From Candidatus Zixiibacteriota bacterium (GTDB lineage Bacteria > Zixibacteria > MSB-5A5 > GN15 > JACZUZ01), in NCBI GenBank assembly GCA_024280775.1, contig JAJRPM010000012.1:124001-188000 (forward strand): a DNA stretch of 64,000 nt, in the 5' to 3' direction. The notes beneath the pieces are model-generated. The model was not told the origin of the DNA. It worked only from the letters and a program-made list of their open reading frames with translations, and made no database searches. A program made the position numbers and the translations under genes. Shown here one piece after another: positions 38,195-47,329 of this stretch. Within the stretch, counting starts at the first letter, position 1. Each line of letters opens with the position of its first letter.

Positions 38195-39046
38195 ATGCGT
38201 TCCTTCACAATCAGCGAAACCCGTGATAAGTCATTGCTTGCTAGATTCTTCGCCAGCGACCAAACACTATACGTCTATCTTCTCGGCGACTTAGATCCAT
38301 TTTTCTTTGAAAACACAAGTTGGCATATAGCGCGAAAAAACGCTCAAACCGATTCTCCCATTGAAGCCTCGCTGTTAAACTATCATGCGTTCAGCACACC
38401 GGTTATAATCGGCCTGGAAGAGAATGACGCGCAAGCTGCGTTATGGAAAGAGGCTCTCTCTGCACCACCAGCGCGAGCGCATATTCATTACCGCAAGGTT
38501 CATGAACACATAATTACTGGCGCAGGAGACATTCACCCAATAGGCTCACATTTCAGGATGGCATGGAATCCTGACCTTGCGCAAACCAGCGCTGATGACA
38601 TTGACCATGAACATGACAATGACAATGAAGAAACTGACCTTGAAGAAGTAGTGACACTTTCACCTGGTGATATTGGAAGCATACGAGAACTGCACAAGTG
38701 CGCTTATGACGGAGCATATTTCGATGAGAGACTACTGGAAACCGGACTGTGTTTCGGCGTCTTTCGTGAAAAACAGTTGGTGGCATTTTCAGGATGTCAT
38801 GTGTATTCCAAAGAATATGACGTTGCGGCTCTTGGAGCGATTGCCACGCATCCTCAGTTTCGCAATCAAGGGCTTGGGGCCAAAGTCTGTTTGCGCGCCT
38901 TGAAAGAACTGCAAAAAGCTGTTGGTTGCATTTGCCTCAATGTTCACAGTGAAAATCACGCCGCTATCAAAATCTACAAGCATCTAGGATTTCAAATACA
39001 TTGCGAATATGAAGAGACGATACTTATTGGCGGCACGTCAAACTAG
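38195..39046 (+). CDS. GNAT-family N-acetyltransferase with acidic linker
   Basis: A 283-residue two-part protein. The N-half (1-125) has an all-own fold seen in bipartite GNAT proteins (LARFFASDQTLYVYLLGDLDPFFFENTSW). A very acidic, His-containing linker follows (about 130-150: DDIDHEHDNDNEE). The catalytic domain is at the C-end, with the acetyl-CoA loop ATHPQFRNQGLGAKVC (R/Q-x-x-G-x-G) and NVHSENHAAIKIYKHLGFQ. The substrate is unknown. The acidic linker may bind metal or act as a flexible hinge. Confidence 0.8.
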   Translation: MRSFTISETRDKSLLARFFASDQTLYVYLLGDLDPFFFENTSWHIARKNAQTDSPIEASLLNYHAFSTPVIIGLEENDAQAALWKEALSAPPARAHIHYRKVHEHIITGAGDIHPIGSHFRMAWNPDLAQTSADDIDHEHDNDNEETDLEEVVTLSPGDIGSIRELHKCAYDGAYFDERLLETGLCFGVFREKQLVAFSGCHVYSKEYDVAALGAIATHPQFRNQGLGAKVCLRALKELQKAVGCICLNVHSENHAAIKIYKHLGFQIHCEYEETILIGGTSN

Positions 39047-39068
39047 AATCAATCAGCGTATCTAACGC

Positions 39069-40034
39069 CTATCTGAGAAACAAATATGTAGTATATCCGA
39101 TATAGCCAGTCAACAGGACAGCGCCGTGCCAACGCAATATTCTGTGCGTACGCGAACTGATCAACACCACCAACGCAACCGCCACAGCTCCCATCACCGC
39201 CATATCAACCCACAAGCCGTTACTTGCCGGTCCAGCGCTTGAAGGGTTGAGTGTAATCGGCGATACGGTTGCAGTTATACCCAACACAATCAAGATATTG
39301 AAAATATTAGAACCCATGACATTGCTGATAGCGATGTCATCCTCTTTCTTGATAACTGCCATGATAGTTGTCACCAGCTCGGGCAGAGAGGTGCCTATCG
39401 CGACCACAACAATTCCTATCACCATCGGGGACAAGCCAAGTATTTCACTCAACTGTATTGAGCCTTTGACAAAAAGATCAGCTCCGTAAATCATCGCCGC
39501 CAGTGACACGATTCCTATTACCGCATGAAGCGCCCAGCCTCCTTTCGACTTTCCAACAATTGCATCAGAATGCAGGGCATTCTTTTTCCGCTCTTTAAGC
39601 GCCGCAAAAATCAAATAGGCAGTATAGGCGGCGCCCAAAGTCAGTCCGATGATACCTTCGATGCGTGATAATTTACCATCTATCAAAGACAGGCCCATCA
39701 AGGCTGTCACCACTAACAGAATAGGAGCCTCACGTTTCAGCAAATCTAAGTGCGCTTTTAACGGCGCTACCAACGCCCCCAAAGCCAGCACTAAGGCGAT
39801 GTTGATGATGTTGCTCCCTACCACATTGCCGATTACGATTTCATTGGCCCCTTTGAGCGCCGCCGAAAGTGAAACGGCAATCTCCGGACTCGAGGAGCCA
39901 TAGGCGATTAGCACCAAAGATATTATCAAAGTCGGCACTCGCAACAATACCGCAATCTTGCCAGTGGACTGAATCAGCCAATGTCCGCCGCCAACCAGCA
40001 AGATAAACCCTATGAGCAATTCTATCGCGTACAT
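39069..40034 (-). CDS. Calcium/sodium antiporter, CaCA family (YrbG-like)
   Basis: A 321-residue inner-membrane cation exchanger with about ten helices in two inverted halves. Each half carries the alpha-repeat: YGSSSPEIAVSLSAA with GNVVGSNIINI in the first, and IGTSLPELVTTIMAVIK with SNVMGSNIFNI in the second. The conserved acidic residues in SSPE and SLPE bind the ions. It likely exports calcium in exchange for sodium. The gene is convergent with the acetyltransferase and divergent from the thiamine-controlled operon. Confidence 0.95.
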   Translation of the reverse strand: MYAIELLIGFILLVGGGHWLIQSTGKIAVLLRVPTLIISLVLIAYGSSSPEIAVSLSAALKGANEIVIGNVVGSNIINIALVLALGALVAPLKAHLDLLKREAPILLVVTALMGLSLIDGKLSRIEGIIGLTLGAAYTAYLIFAALKERKKNALHSDAIVGKSKGGWALHAVIGIVSLAAMIYGADLFVKGSIQLSEILGLSPMVIGIVVVAIGTSLPELVTTIMAVIKKEDDIAISNVMGSNIFNILIVLGITATVSPITLNPSSAGPASNGLWVDMAVMGAVAVALVVLISSRTHRILRWHGAVLLTGYIGYTTYLFLR

Positions 40035-40140
40035 GAAGATAGAGGATATTGCAGAACACCCTGCTTGGCAAACTTAATTCTCGATTTCTTCAAAGTCTCG
40101 GTATCGAATCCTCTTTTCAAATAACTCGCCAGACTACCAC
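40035..40140. other. Spacer between antiporter gene and the TPP-controlled transcript
   Basis: A short spacer upstream of the thiamine operon promoter. It holds the region where the antiporter's own promoter should lie. No convincing element was picked. Confidence 0.3.
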
Positions 40141-40169
40141 TTGCGTATTGCAAGAAAGCGACCTATGTT
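40141..40169 (+). promoter_or_regulatory. Candidate sigma-70 promoter for the TPP-riboswitch operon
   Basis: TTGCGT (40141-40146) and TATGTT (40164-40169) are separated by 17 bases. Transcription would begin near 40176, just ahead of the aptamer, which is where it should begin. The -35 and -10 matches are moderate, so support comes mostly from position. Confidence 0.35.
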
Positions 40170-40182
40170 TCGAGCCGGACAA

Positions 40183-40290
40183 TTGCCCGTTGGGGGTGGT
40201 GAGCTGGGCGTTTTGATTTGCGCCATTTCACCTGAGACAATACTCCTGAGGCTTGAACCGGATAATACCGGCGGATGTAAACGGGGACTG
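40183..40290 (+). promoter_or_regulatory. TPP (thiamine pyrophosphate) riboswitch aptamer
   Basis: The conserved THI-box parts appear in order. P1 is CCCGTT (40186-40191) with AACGGG (40280-40285). P2 is GGTGA (40198-40202) with TCACC (40228-40232). P3 is GGCG/CGCC at 40207-40224. The pyrimidine-binding CTGAGA is at 40232-40237. The other arm has TGAACC, then CCGGATAATACCGG (40258-40271) and CG, matching the usual GAUAAUGCCAGCG element. TPP binding should switch the downstream genes off when thiamine is plentiful. Confidence 0.9.
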
Positions 40291-40391
40291 AGTTCTGAGG
40301 CAAGAATTGCCGCATAGCATGCAGTATAGATGTGGTTTTTGAAGCATCTCCAAAAGCTAGCGGGTGGTTTTCGCCACTGCGCTCAGCACAC

Positions 40392-40454
40392 AGCCGCAAA
40401 TCGATCTGAAATTTCTCCCGCTGAGAAACTCGGACGCCGGAAGCGGCTTTTTTT
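40392..40454 (+). terminator. Riboswitch-controlled intrinsic terminator
   Basis: AGCCGC (40392-40397) pairs with GCGGCT (40443-40448), enclosing a second stem TTTCTC (40412-40417) with GAGAAA (40423-40428). Seven Ts follow at 40448-40454. It lies about 100 bases after the TPP aptamer and 170 before the receptor ATG, so control is probably by premature termination. A third hairpin (AGCG...CGCT around 40358-40384) between aptamer and terminator may be part of the switch. Confidence 0.75.
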
Positions 40455-40627
40455 GTGGGTTCATTTATCGGATTTAGTAGAGCGATTCAGCTCTACTCAT
40501 ATTCCTATCATTCCCCTTCCCTTTACACTCGTCAACATTATTTCCCAACAAGCTCATTCCCTCAACTAGGGCAACACGATTCAAATCATCGTGTCAATGC
40601 ATCACTATTTCAAAAGGGGATAAGTAA

Positions 40628-43108
40628 ATGTCACATCAAGCAAGACCAATAAGTCGAACAAGACAAAAGTCATTGATTGCAATTCTGCTAGTGATGATAC
40701 TCTCAGTGTCAGCGCACGCAGAAAAGTGGGAGCTAAACGGAACTGTAAGAGATTCACGAGGAACAACGCTGGTAGCCGCATCGGTTGTGACCAATATCGC
40801 CGGGGTCGGAGCCATCACCGACGTCAATGGGTCATTTCATCTGCAAGGCGAAAGCCAACGTCCCACAGGGGTTACCGTCAGCTATCTGGGATACAAACCA
40901 CTGGCGCTAACTTTAAAGCCGGATAACTTTGCAGGCAACTTGACCGTTACACTCAAAGATGCGCTAATCACTACCGAGGGCATCACTGTTTCTGCAAACC
41001 GGGGACGCTTCGGGGAAACACCAGTTGCATTCAGTGATATTACCTCAGATGTGATTCAGCGTGACTATACAACCGGCGACCTTCCAGCTCAACTTAGCGG
41101 AACTCCAAATCTTTACACCTACTCCGATGGCGGGTCAATGCTCGGGTACAGTCACATCGCCATTCGAGGATTCGACGAAAAGCGTATTTCGGTTTATCTC
41201 AATGGCATACCTCTCAATGACCCTGAAGACCATACCACATACTTCATTGACCTGCCGGATTTCGCCAGCGATGTGCGTGATATTCAGGTGCAACGCGGAG
41301 TGGGTGAATCGATGTACGCCGACGGAACATTCGGCGGTTCGGTAAATGTCACTACCTACGCGCTCGACCAACCACGCAGATTTAATTTCACCACCGGAAT
41401 TGGTGAGTATCAAGACGGAAGCAATTGGATAGGCCAAACCACAAGACAGACACTTCAGTTTTCATCAGGACTAGTGGAGGGGCGTTACAATATCAAGGCC
41501 CGCTACTCTCGTCAATCAACCGGCGGCTATATCGAAAACTCATGGCACAACGGCTCATCATACTTTATCTCCGCATCGCGCATAGCCCCCAAATCCACGA
41601 CGACCTTCAACACTTACGGCGGCCCGATGCAAACTCACGCCGCCTGGGATGGAATAGATTTGGATACTTATCGTAAGAATCGTCGCGCGAACTTCCTGAC
41701 CTATCGTAACGAAACCGACAATTTCACCCAACCCCATTATGAATTACACAACACCTATTTGTTATCTGATAAAGCAACCTTGAATACCACCGGCTATTAC
41801 ATTCGCGGCAAAGGGTACTTCGAGCAATTCAAGAAAAACCGTAGCCCGCAAACTTTCAACATCCCGGATTCGCTGCTCTTCGACCCGGCAAATGATATGG
41901 TGGATGTAATAACTCAACAATGGGTTAAGAAGAACCAGCTAGGAATAAATACCCGCCTGAAACTCTCACACAAACTTGGAAGTCACTCTTTCGGCGTAGC
42001 TGGATATTACTTTGATTCAAATCATTGGGGGCAAGTAAACGCCGCATTCAATATCAAACGCAACCTCACTCCCGGCGAGCTTTACTATCAATACTTCGGT
42101 AAGAAACTAAACTTCAGCGCCTTCGCCGATGAGCGCTATCGTCCGACCGAGAATCTCAATATCCAATTGTCACTACAATTGCGTCACGTTCGCTACAGAT
42201 TCAATCAGAATTTGATTGGCGCTTTTACAGCGGGTCCGCAAAACAGTTTTGATCTGAATTGGACTTTTCTAGCTCCGCGAATGGGACTGAATTATACGCT
42301 TACAAAACATCATTCGGTATTCACCAGCTTTTCTATTTCAAGCAATACGCCTCGTGATCAGGACATCTATGACGCAAATGACCCAAACGCGATCACTAAC
42401 TTTGATGTTAAATCTGAACGTGTGTACGACTACGAATTCGGCTATCGCTTTCAAGCAAAACTTTTCAGCGCAGAGATGAATCTATTCTATTTGAATTTTG
42501 ACAATGAAGTGATTTTCTGGGGAGTTGATGATGACGGAAGCCGCTTGACTGACAATGCAAAGAGCTCCTATCATTCTGGAGCAGAGCTAAGCGCCAGCGC
42601 TACTCCAATCTCCGGCGCCAATTCCAAATTGCACTTGAGCGCCAATTTTAGCTATAACAAGAATCGCTATCGCGAATATTCTCCCAACATCGCTGTCTTT
42701 GATAGCACATTGAAAACAACTGTTGATTACACAGGCAAAGTTATTCCCGGCTTCCCGGAAGTGATAGGAAACTTCGTTGCTGATTACAGTGTTAAGAACA
42801 TCCGACTTACCTACCGTTTCAAAGGCATCGGCAAACAATTCGTAGAAAGCCAGAACATTGACTCACTCTCTATCAAAGGTTTCGGTGTCTCTACTCTAAG
42901 CGGCTCAATCAAGCTCTCAGATAAGGGGCCTTTCGGAGCGCTGAAAATTACCGCCACGTTGGATAATATGTTCGATAAAGAGTATATCCAATCCGGCTAC
43001 GGAGGTAATTACAGAAACTCCGCCACCGGCCCTACAGTCGGCTGGGGTTCCTATTTCGCCTCAGCGGGACGATCATACTTCCTGCAACTATCGGTGGATA
43101 TACAATAG
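40628..43108 (+). CDS. TonB-dependent outer-membrane receptor, thiamine-regulated
   Basis: An 826-residue active outer-membrane transporter. A signal peptide (1-33, ending SAHAE) is followed by a carboxypeptidase-regulatory-like domain (LNGTVRDSRGTTLVAASVV, about 38-115), a plug (VAFSDITSDVIQRDYTTGDLPAQL, then GYSHIAIRGFDEKRISVYLNGIPLNDPEDH, about 135-250) and a 22-strand barrel ending YFLQLSVDIQ with a typical aromatic end pattern. The TPP riboswitch upstream marks the cargo as thiamine, its phosphate or a precursor, as for thiamine-regulated receptors in Bacteroidota. AAAGGGG lies upstream of the start. Confidence 0.92.
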   Translation: MSHQARPISRTRQKSLIAILLVMILSVSAHAEKWELNGTVRDSRGTTLVAASVVTNIAGVGAITDVNGSFHLQGESQRPTGVTVSYLGYKPLALTLKPDNFAGNLTVTLKDALITTEGITVSANRGRFGETPVAFSDITSDVIQRDYTTGDLPAQLSGTPNLYTYSDGGSMLGYSHIAIRGFDEKRISVYLNGIPLNDPEDHTTYFIDLPDFASDVRDIQVQRGVGESMYADGTFGGSVNVTTYALDQPRRFNFTTGIGEYQDGSNWIGQTTRQTLQFSSGLVEGRYNIKARYSRQSTGGYIENSWHNGSSYFISASRIAPKSTTTFNTYGGPMQTHAAWDGIDLDTYRKNRRANFLTYRNETDNFTQPHYELHNTYLLSDKATLNTTGYYIRGKGYFEQFKKNRSPQTFNIPDSLLFDPANDMVDVITQQWVKKNQLGINTRLKLSHKLGSHSFGVAGYYFDSNHWGQVNAAFNIKRNLTPGELYYQYFGKKLNFSAFADERYRPTENLNIQLSLQLRHVRYRFNQNLIGAFTAGPQNSFDLNWTFLAPRMGLNYTLTKHHSVFTSFSISSNTPRDQDIYDANDPNAITNFDVKSERVYDYEFGYRFQAKLFSAEMNLFYLNFDNEVIFWGVDDDGSRLTDNAKSSYHSGAELSASATPISGANSKLHLSANFSYNKNRYREYSPNIAVFDSTLKTTVDYTGKVIPGFPEVIGNFVADYSVKNIRLTYRFKGIGKQFVESQNIDSLSIKGFGVSTLSGSIKLSDKGPFGALKITATLDNMFDKEYIQSGYGGNYRNSATGPTVGWGSYFASAGRSYFLQLSVDIQ

Positions 43109-43120
43109 AGTGATTGCGCA

Positions 43121-44536
43121 ATGAGTGTAATTGATTGGACAATAGTCGTCGGATATTTACTTGCGCTGGTTGGTCTCAGTTGGCGTGACAGAAACGCATT
43201 GCGCGGTAATGCCACACAGGTGATTCTCGGGGGCAGAGCGCTAACCTTGCCGGCCTTTGTAGCGTCATTGGTGACAACTTGGTATGGCGGGATTCTGGGT
43301 GTCAGTGAATACAGTTATAGTTACGGTATTTCCAACTGGGTAGTTTTTGGACTTCCATACTATCTTGGCGCTATGGTATTCTCGCTGTTTTTAGCCAAAC
43401 GCGCGCGACGCTCACAGTCACTTACAATCCCCCGACGTATCCGCGAACAAATCGGTGAGCGCTCCGGGTTTATCGCGGCTCTATTGGTTTTCGTCACCTC
43501 AGCGCCAACTGCATATTTGCTGGGATTGGGAATCCTGATTCAGTTTTTCCTGGGAGTTCCCGCCGGAATAGCAATGGCGCTATCTGCGCTCTTTAGTGTC
43601 GGTTATGTTTCAATCGGCGGGTTCAATGCGGTGGTGCGCACTGACAAGTTACAGTTCGTCTTGATGTACGGCGGCTTTATTACGCTTTTTGCAATTTTGT
43701 TTTTCAACTACGGTTTCCTGGATTTCATCGTCAGCGCGGTTCCGTCAGATCACTTGAGCTGGACAGGAGGAGCAAGTATATGGTATATCGCTTCCTGGTA
43801 CATTATCGCTCAGGGAGCTTTGGTTGAGCCGACTTTTCATCAGCGTTGCTACGCCGCGCAGGATGAAAAAACCGCGAGTCGGGGCATCATTATTTCTATA
43901 GGCTTTTGGATGTTGTTTGACTTCTTAACTACTTTTTGCGGTCTGTATGCCAAAGCTCTAATTCCAGAAATAGCGAATCCGGCGTTGGCTTTCCCACAGT
44001 TAGCGCTTCAAATCCTGCCTCCGGTGGCGCTGGGGTTGTTTGTCACTGGATTGTCGGCGGTTGTGATGTCCACCATCGACTCGAATTCATTTATAGCCGC
44101 AACAACTTTCAGTTTTGATATACTGAAATCCCGGAAGAGCGCCACCGACAATTCTGCTTTGCGACGCAACACTTTGATTGGTCTTTGGCTTTCAACCGGG
44201 CTGGCGGCGCTGTTTGCTTTGGCCTTTGAGTCTATTGTGGATGTATGGAAAGAGTTCGGTTCGGTTATCATGCCGGCTCTACTCTCGCCGATACTTTTTT
44301 CATTCCTGCTTAAAGACAGGCGATTCAAGCTTAGTGACAATCAAGGTATGGTCTTGATTGTACTTCCGGCCTTAGTGTCAATCTCCTGGATTCTATACCG
44401 TCATCTAAGCCCAACCGGCGCCTATCCTTTCCCGGAGTATCCGTTCTTTACTGAGCCAATTCTTCCGGGCCTATATCTTTCAGCTCTGTTAAGCGCTTCC
44501 TTTCTTTTTGCAAAGAGAGGAGGAACACATACCTGA
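43121..44536 (+). CDS. Sodium:solute symporter, candidate thiamine or precursor importer (ThiV-like)
   Basis: A 471-residue inner-membrane carrier of the SSS family with about 13 helices. YLLALVGLSWRDR and LGGRALTLPAFVASLVTTWYGG are typical of the first two helices; GGFNAVVRTDKLQFVLMYGGF and LSAVVMSTIDSNSFIAATTFSFDI are the later family marks. It starts 12 bases after the receptor stop, so it shares the TPP-controlled transcript. PanF-like SSS carriers under THI control have been called ThiV, so this likely moves thiamine or its pyrimidine/thiazole parts with sodium across the inner membrane. Cargo is inference from the riboswitch. Confidence 0.85.
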   Translation: MSVIDWTIVVGYLLALVGLSWRDRNALRGNATQVILGGRALTLPAFVASLVTTWYGGILGVSEYSYSYGISNWVVFGLPYYLGAMVFSLFLAKRARRSQSLTIPRRIREQIGERSGFIAALLVFVTSAPTAYLLGLGILIQFFLGVPAGIAMALSALFSVGYVSIGGFNAVVRTDKLQFVLMYGGFITLFAILFFNYGFLDFIVSAVPSDHLSWTGGASIWYIASWYIIAQGALVEPTFHQRCYAAQDEKTASRGIIISIGFWMLFDFLTTFCGLYAKALIPEIANPALAFPQLALQILPPVALGLFVTGLSAVVMSTIDSNSFIAATTFSFDILKSRKSATDNSALRRNTLIGLWLSTGLAALFALAFESIVDVWKEFGSVIMPALLSPILFSFLLKDRRFKLSDNQGMVLIVLPALVSISWILYRHLSPTGAYPFPEYPFFTEPILPGLYLSALLSASFLFAKRGGTHT

Positions 44537-44537
44537 G

Positions 44538-44999
44538 ATGCTAAAGAAGATAAGAGAGTTCCTCCGAGAGCAGGACGTCCCGTTCCGTGAGGTGAGTCAT
44601 CAACCTACTTACACTTCAGAAGAATCAGCCCAAGCCCGCGGTGAAAGTATCAGAATCGGCGGCAAGGCGCTGCTCATCAAAGTCGGTGACACATTCAAGC
44701 TCTTTGTAATCTCCGCAGAAAACCGAGTTGACTCCAAAGCTCTAAAACAGCGCTTTGGAGTCAAGAAACTTCGTTTCGCAACCGAAGAAGAACTCTTTGA
44801 ACTAACTGGCTTAGTACCCGGGTGTGTACCACCGTTTGGCCGTCCGTTGCTTGACTTTGACCTTTATGTAGACGAATCAATATTCAAAAACGACAGGATT
44901 GCCTTTAACGCCGGATCACTAACTGACTCTATCATCATGTCCGTCGAAGACTACAGTCGAATTGCTGCGCATGAACGCTTGACTTTCTCCAGCAAGTAA
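44538..44999 (+). CDS. YbaK/ProX-type aminoacyl-tRNA deacylase
   Basis: A 153-residue single-domain editing protein that removes wrongly attached amino acids from tRNA in the cytoplasm. Family marks are the invariant Lys in GKALLIKVGDTFKLFVIS, RVDSKALKQRFGVKKLRFATEEELFELTG and GCVPPFGRPLLDFDLYVD, the usual GxxxPFG loop. The start is the ATG preceded by GGAGG 14 bases upstream; a TTG 10 codons earlier would overlap the symporter. It follows the symporter gene immediately and may be read from the thiamine operon, though its role is not thiamine-related. Confidence 0.87.
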   Translation: MLKKIREFLREQDVPFREVSHQPTYTSEESAQARGESIRIGGKALLIKVGDTFKLFVISAENRVDSKALKQRFGVKKLRFATEEELFELTGLVPGCVPPFGRPLLDFDLYVDESIFKNDRIAFNAGSLTDSIIMSVEDYSRIAAHERLTFSSK

Positions 45000-45010
45000 C
45001 GAACTCTCAC

Positions 45011-45952
45011 CTACAGAATATTTACTGCAACGCCCATTCCAAGCGTCTGCTTGAAACGCACGCCTGTGTCAAGTTGCTTGTCATATAACAATTGCACATA
45101 GAGTGATGTCTGTACGAACTTAGTTATTTGCGCGGTTAGAATATGCTCCCAGTTAACATCTACCGCTTTCCAGTCATCATTAGTGGCGATATTCGATTCT
45201 GAAAAGAACAATGATTTGAACAATGTCAATTTACCGGTGTATTTGATGGTCTTACCGGCTTCAATGCTCAGGTCGGTTACTGATTCAAGCCCGCCGTCTT
45301 TGGCGGTGTTGGACTTAGTTAGCGCCGCTGTTGTATCAGTGATAACTGAAGTGACTATTTGACGTAAACCGAATCCAAAGCGGCTCTTTAGTGTCACTTT
45401 GTACTTGTTCTCAGATTTACTTCCATCAGCGAACAAACGCAATACACCGCCAGATTCGGTAATTGTTGCTGGCGAAAGATATCGACGCACCGAACGAACT
45501 GATGCGTCATATAGCTCTGTCTGCAAACGCCCGGCAAAGTATGGGTCTACAAAACCATTGAGAGTAAAACGCAAGACAGATTCAAGGTCTATCAAATCTG
45601 TGTTCTTTTCGGGACGTTGCCATTTTGTTGAACCGTCAGTTAGTCTTCTTTGTGAGTATGTCAGACCAAAAGATAGCTTCAAGGTATTTGACCAATTGAG
45701 TTTAGAGGACATTTGTTTTTCGGCTAATGAATTTGAGGTGAATGTCCAGTTGAATGAGCCTAGTTCTCCTCCTTGCCAGTTATCACTATATGACGATTGG
45801 GTAGCGGAAAGAGCGGCATCAAGTGCAAGTTTCCAACCTCCAGAGTCAACAGGCGCTCCACCATCCTGCGCATAAGTGACACCCCTGAAACCAAGTAGTG
45901 TAACAGAAAGAACAATTGCAGCAATCAATTTGTAAGTGTTAACGTGTTTCAT
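45011..45952 (-). CDS. DUF3078-like outer-membrane beta-barrel protein
   Basis: A 313-residue exported protein. The signal peptide ends at TYAQDG (about residue 29). The mature protein opens with WKLALDAALSATQSSYSDNWQGGELGSFNWTFTS, the tryptophan-rich pattern (S-x-N-W-x-x-G-G) of DUF3078 barrels known in Bacteroidota, and continues as alternating strands (KLNWSNTLKLSFGLTYSQRRL, FTLNGFVDPYFAGRLQTELY). Function is unknown. The gene stands alone, convergent with the deacylase, with only 11 bases between stops. Confidence 0.7.
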   Translation of the reverse strand: MKHVNTYKLIAAIVLSVTLLGFRGVTYAQDGGAPVDSGGWKLALDAALSATQSSYSDNWQGGELGSFNWTFTSNSLAEKQMSSKLNWSNTLKLSFGLTYSQRRLTDGSTKWQRPEKNTDLIDLESVLRFTLNGFVDPYFAGRLQTELYDASVRSVRRYLSPATITESGGVLRLFADGSKSENKYKVTLKSRFGFGLRQIVTSVITDTTAALTKSNTAKDGGLESVTDLSIEAGKTIKYTGKLTLFKSLFFSESNIATNDDWKAVDVNWEHILTAQITKFVQTSLYVQLLYDKQLDTGVRFKQTLGMGVAVNIL

Positions 45953-46036
45953 CAGACACTGTTCCTATTCAAGTAATGAGTATGATTTGGGATAATATTG
46001 TTTTGGGGAAATATGTTCAAATGATGTTAATGAAGA

Positions 46037-46067
46037 CGCCGACCGGAGAGATGAGCTCCGGTCGGCG
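46037..46067. terminator. Perfect 12-bp hairpin after mscS
   Basis: CGCCGACCGGAG (46037-46048) pairs perfectly with CTCCGGTCGGCG (46056-46067), loop of 7. It lies just beyond the 3' end of the channel gene on the minus strand. No T tract follows on either strand, so it may protect the mRNA 3' end rather than stop transcription. Confidence 0.45.
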
Positions 46068-46100
46068 AATTGCTATTTCATGCAATACTAGAAAACCAAA

Positions 46101-46943
46101 TTAGGCAGGTTGCGACAAAGCCCCATTGACATGCACATCCATCTGCGGGAATGGAATCTCAATGCCCTCTTTATCAAATTCTTCCTTAACTTTGCGTGTC
46201 ACATCACAATGCACCGCCCAATAGTCAGCGGTGGCGCACCAGGGACGGACAACAAAATTCACCGAGCAATCAGCAAGCTCGACGACTTCCACCACTGGCG
46301 CCGGGTCGGCGATTATCTTGTCATTGGACTTGAGTATCCGATACAATGTCGCCTGCGCTTTTGCAATATCAGATGTGTATCCAATGCCCACTGTCAAATC
46401 GACACGCCTGGTGCCAAGTGTGGAGAAGTTAGTTATCGAACCACCCCAAACAGCTTTATTGGGAATAATAATCTTGCGGTTATCACCACTGGTCATAGTC
46501 GTCGCCATCAAGTTCAACTCACGCACTACTCCGCTGTGACCACCGGCCTCTACAAAATCTCCGTTCTTGAACGGTTGGTTGAGAAGAATCATCACACCCG
46601 AAGCCAAGTTTCCAAGTGTCTCCTGAAATGCAAAACCAATCACAAATCCCGCCACACCCAATCCCGCAATCAAAGGCGCAACATCGATTCCAATACGTGG
46701 CAGAGCCACCATCAAGACCACAACCCACAGGACTTTGCGCAATGAATCAAGCGCAAACTTTTTCAGCAAATCACTGACACGCTCAGCTTTTGACAATGCC
46801 TTGCTGGCAACATTGCAAATTGTTCCAATGATTATCTTGCCGATTATCAATAGCAGAATGAACACGACGAAGTCAACCGCATACGCCGGTCCATTCTCAA
46901 ATATCCAATTCTTACCACTCTCCAACCATCCGAATTCTTGCAT
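46101..46943 (-). CDS. mscS: Small-conductance mechanosensitive channel MscS family
   Basis: A 280-residue inner-membrane channel that opens under tension and releases solutes during osmotic downshock. Three N-terminal helices (about 20-45, 65-85, 88-118) end in the Gly/Ala-rich pore helix GLGVAGFVIGFAFQETLGNLASG. The beta domain follows (PFKNGDFVEAGGHSGVVREL), then the alpha/beta domain ending IEIPFPQMDVHVNG. Length and motifs are normal. AAAGGATTTAGG precedes the start. It begins 29 bases after a small zinc-ribbon gene, so the two are probably co-transcribed. Confidence 0.95.
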   Translation of the reverse strand: MQEFGWLESGKNWIFENGPAYAVDFVVFILLLIIGKIIIGTICNVASKALSKAERVSDLLKKFALDSLRKVLWVVVLMVALPRIGIDVAPLIAGLGVAGFVIGFAFQETLGNLASGVMILLNQPFKNGDFVEAGGHSGVVRELNLMATTMTSGDNRKIIIPNKAVWGGSITNFSTLGTRRVDLTVGIGYTSDIAKAQATLYRILKSNDKIIADPAPVVEVVELADCSVNFVVRPWCATADYWAVHCDVTRKVKEEFDKEGIEIPFPQMDVHVNGALSQPA

Positions 46944-46972
46944 CCTAAATCCTTTCTATAGTATTGCAATAA

Positions 46973-47269
46973 CTAGTCTTTGAATAAATCATCAAAGCCA
47001 CTCTTACTGTCTTGTGCGGGATCGCCATTACGTCTAGCGGCGCTTCCTCTTAGCCTTCCTTGAAAAAAATCACAAAAATTTGCCTTTTCCTTGGGTTGCA
47101 CTGGAGCAATGACGCTCTCCCGGCATTGAAACCTGCGTGTCGGATCAAAATGTCGACAGCCACGACAGCTACGCAAATCCGCCATACAGCTTTCGCATTG
47201 ATCGGAGCGCATCACCATGCCCTCAATCTTCGTATCAACACCACAATTCCAGCAAGTCATTCCCGGCAT
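46973..47269 (-). CDS. Small multi-Cys zinc-ribbon-like protein
   Basis: A 98-residue soluble protein with paired cysteines: CWNCG near residue 6, CESC near 27, CRGCRHFD near 37, then single Cys in FQCRES and FCDFF. The spacing suggests two zinc knuckles. The C-terminal third is polar and ends in an acidic FDDLFKD. The chosen ATG has AAGGAG seven bases upstream; a start seven codons earlier has none. It lies between an SDR gene and mscS on the same strand. I do not recognise a function; it may be a protein-interaction or RNA-binding module. Confidence 0.7.
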   Translation of the reverse strand: MPGMTCWNCGVDTKIEGMVMRSDQCESCMADLRSCRGCRHFDPTRRFQCRESVIAPVQPKEKANFCDFFQGRLRGSAARRNGDPAQDSKSGFDDLFKD

Positions 47270-47329
47270 CACTATCTCCTTATGCATCACATCACATCAA
47301 TTCATGCCGTGACGCTACATACTGCCATT

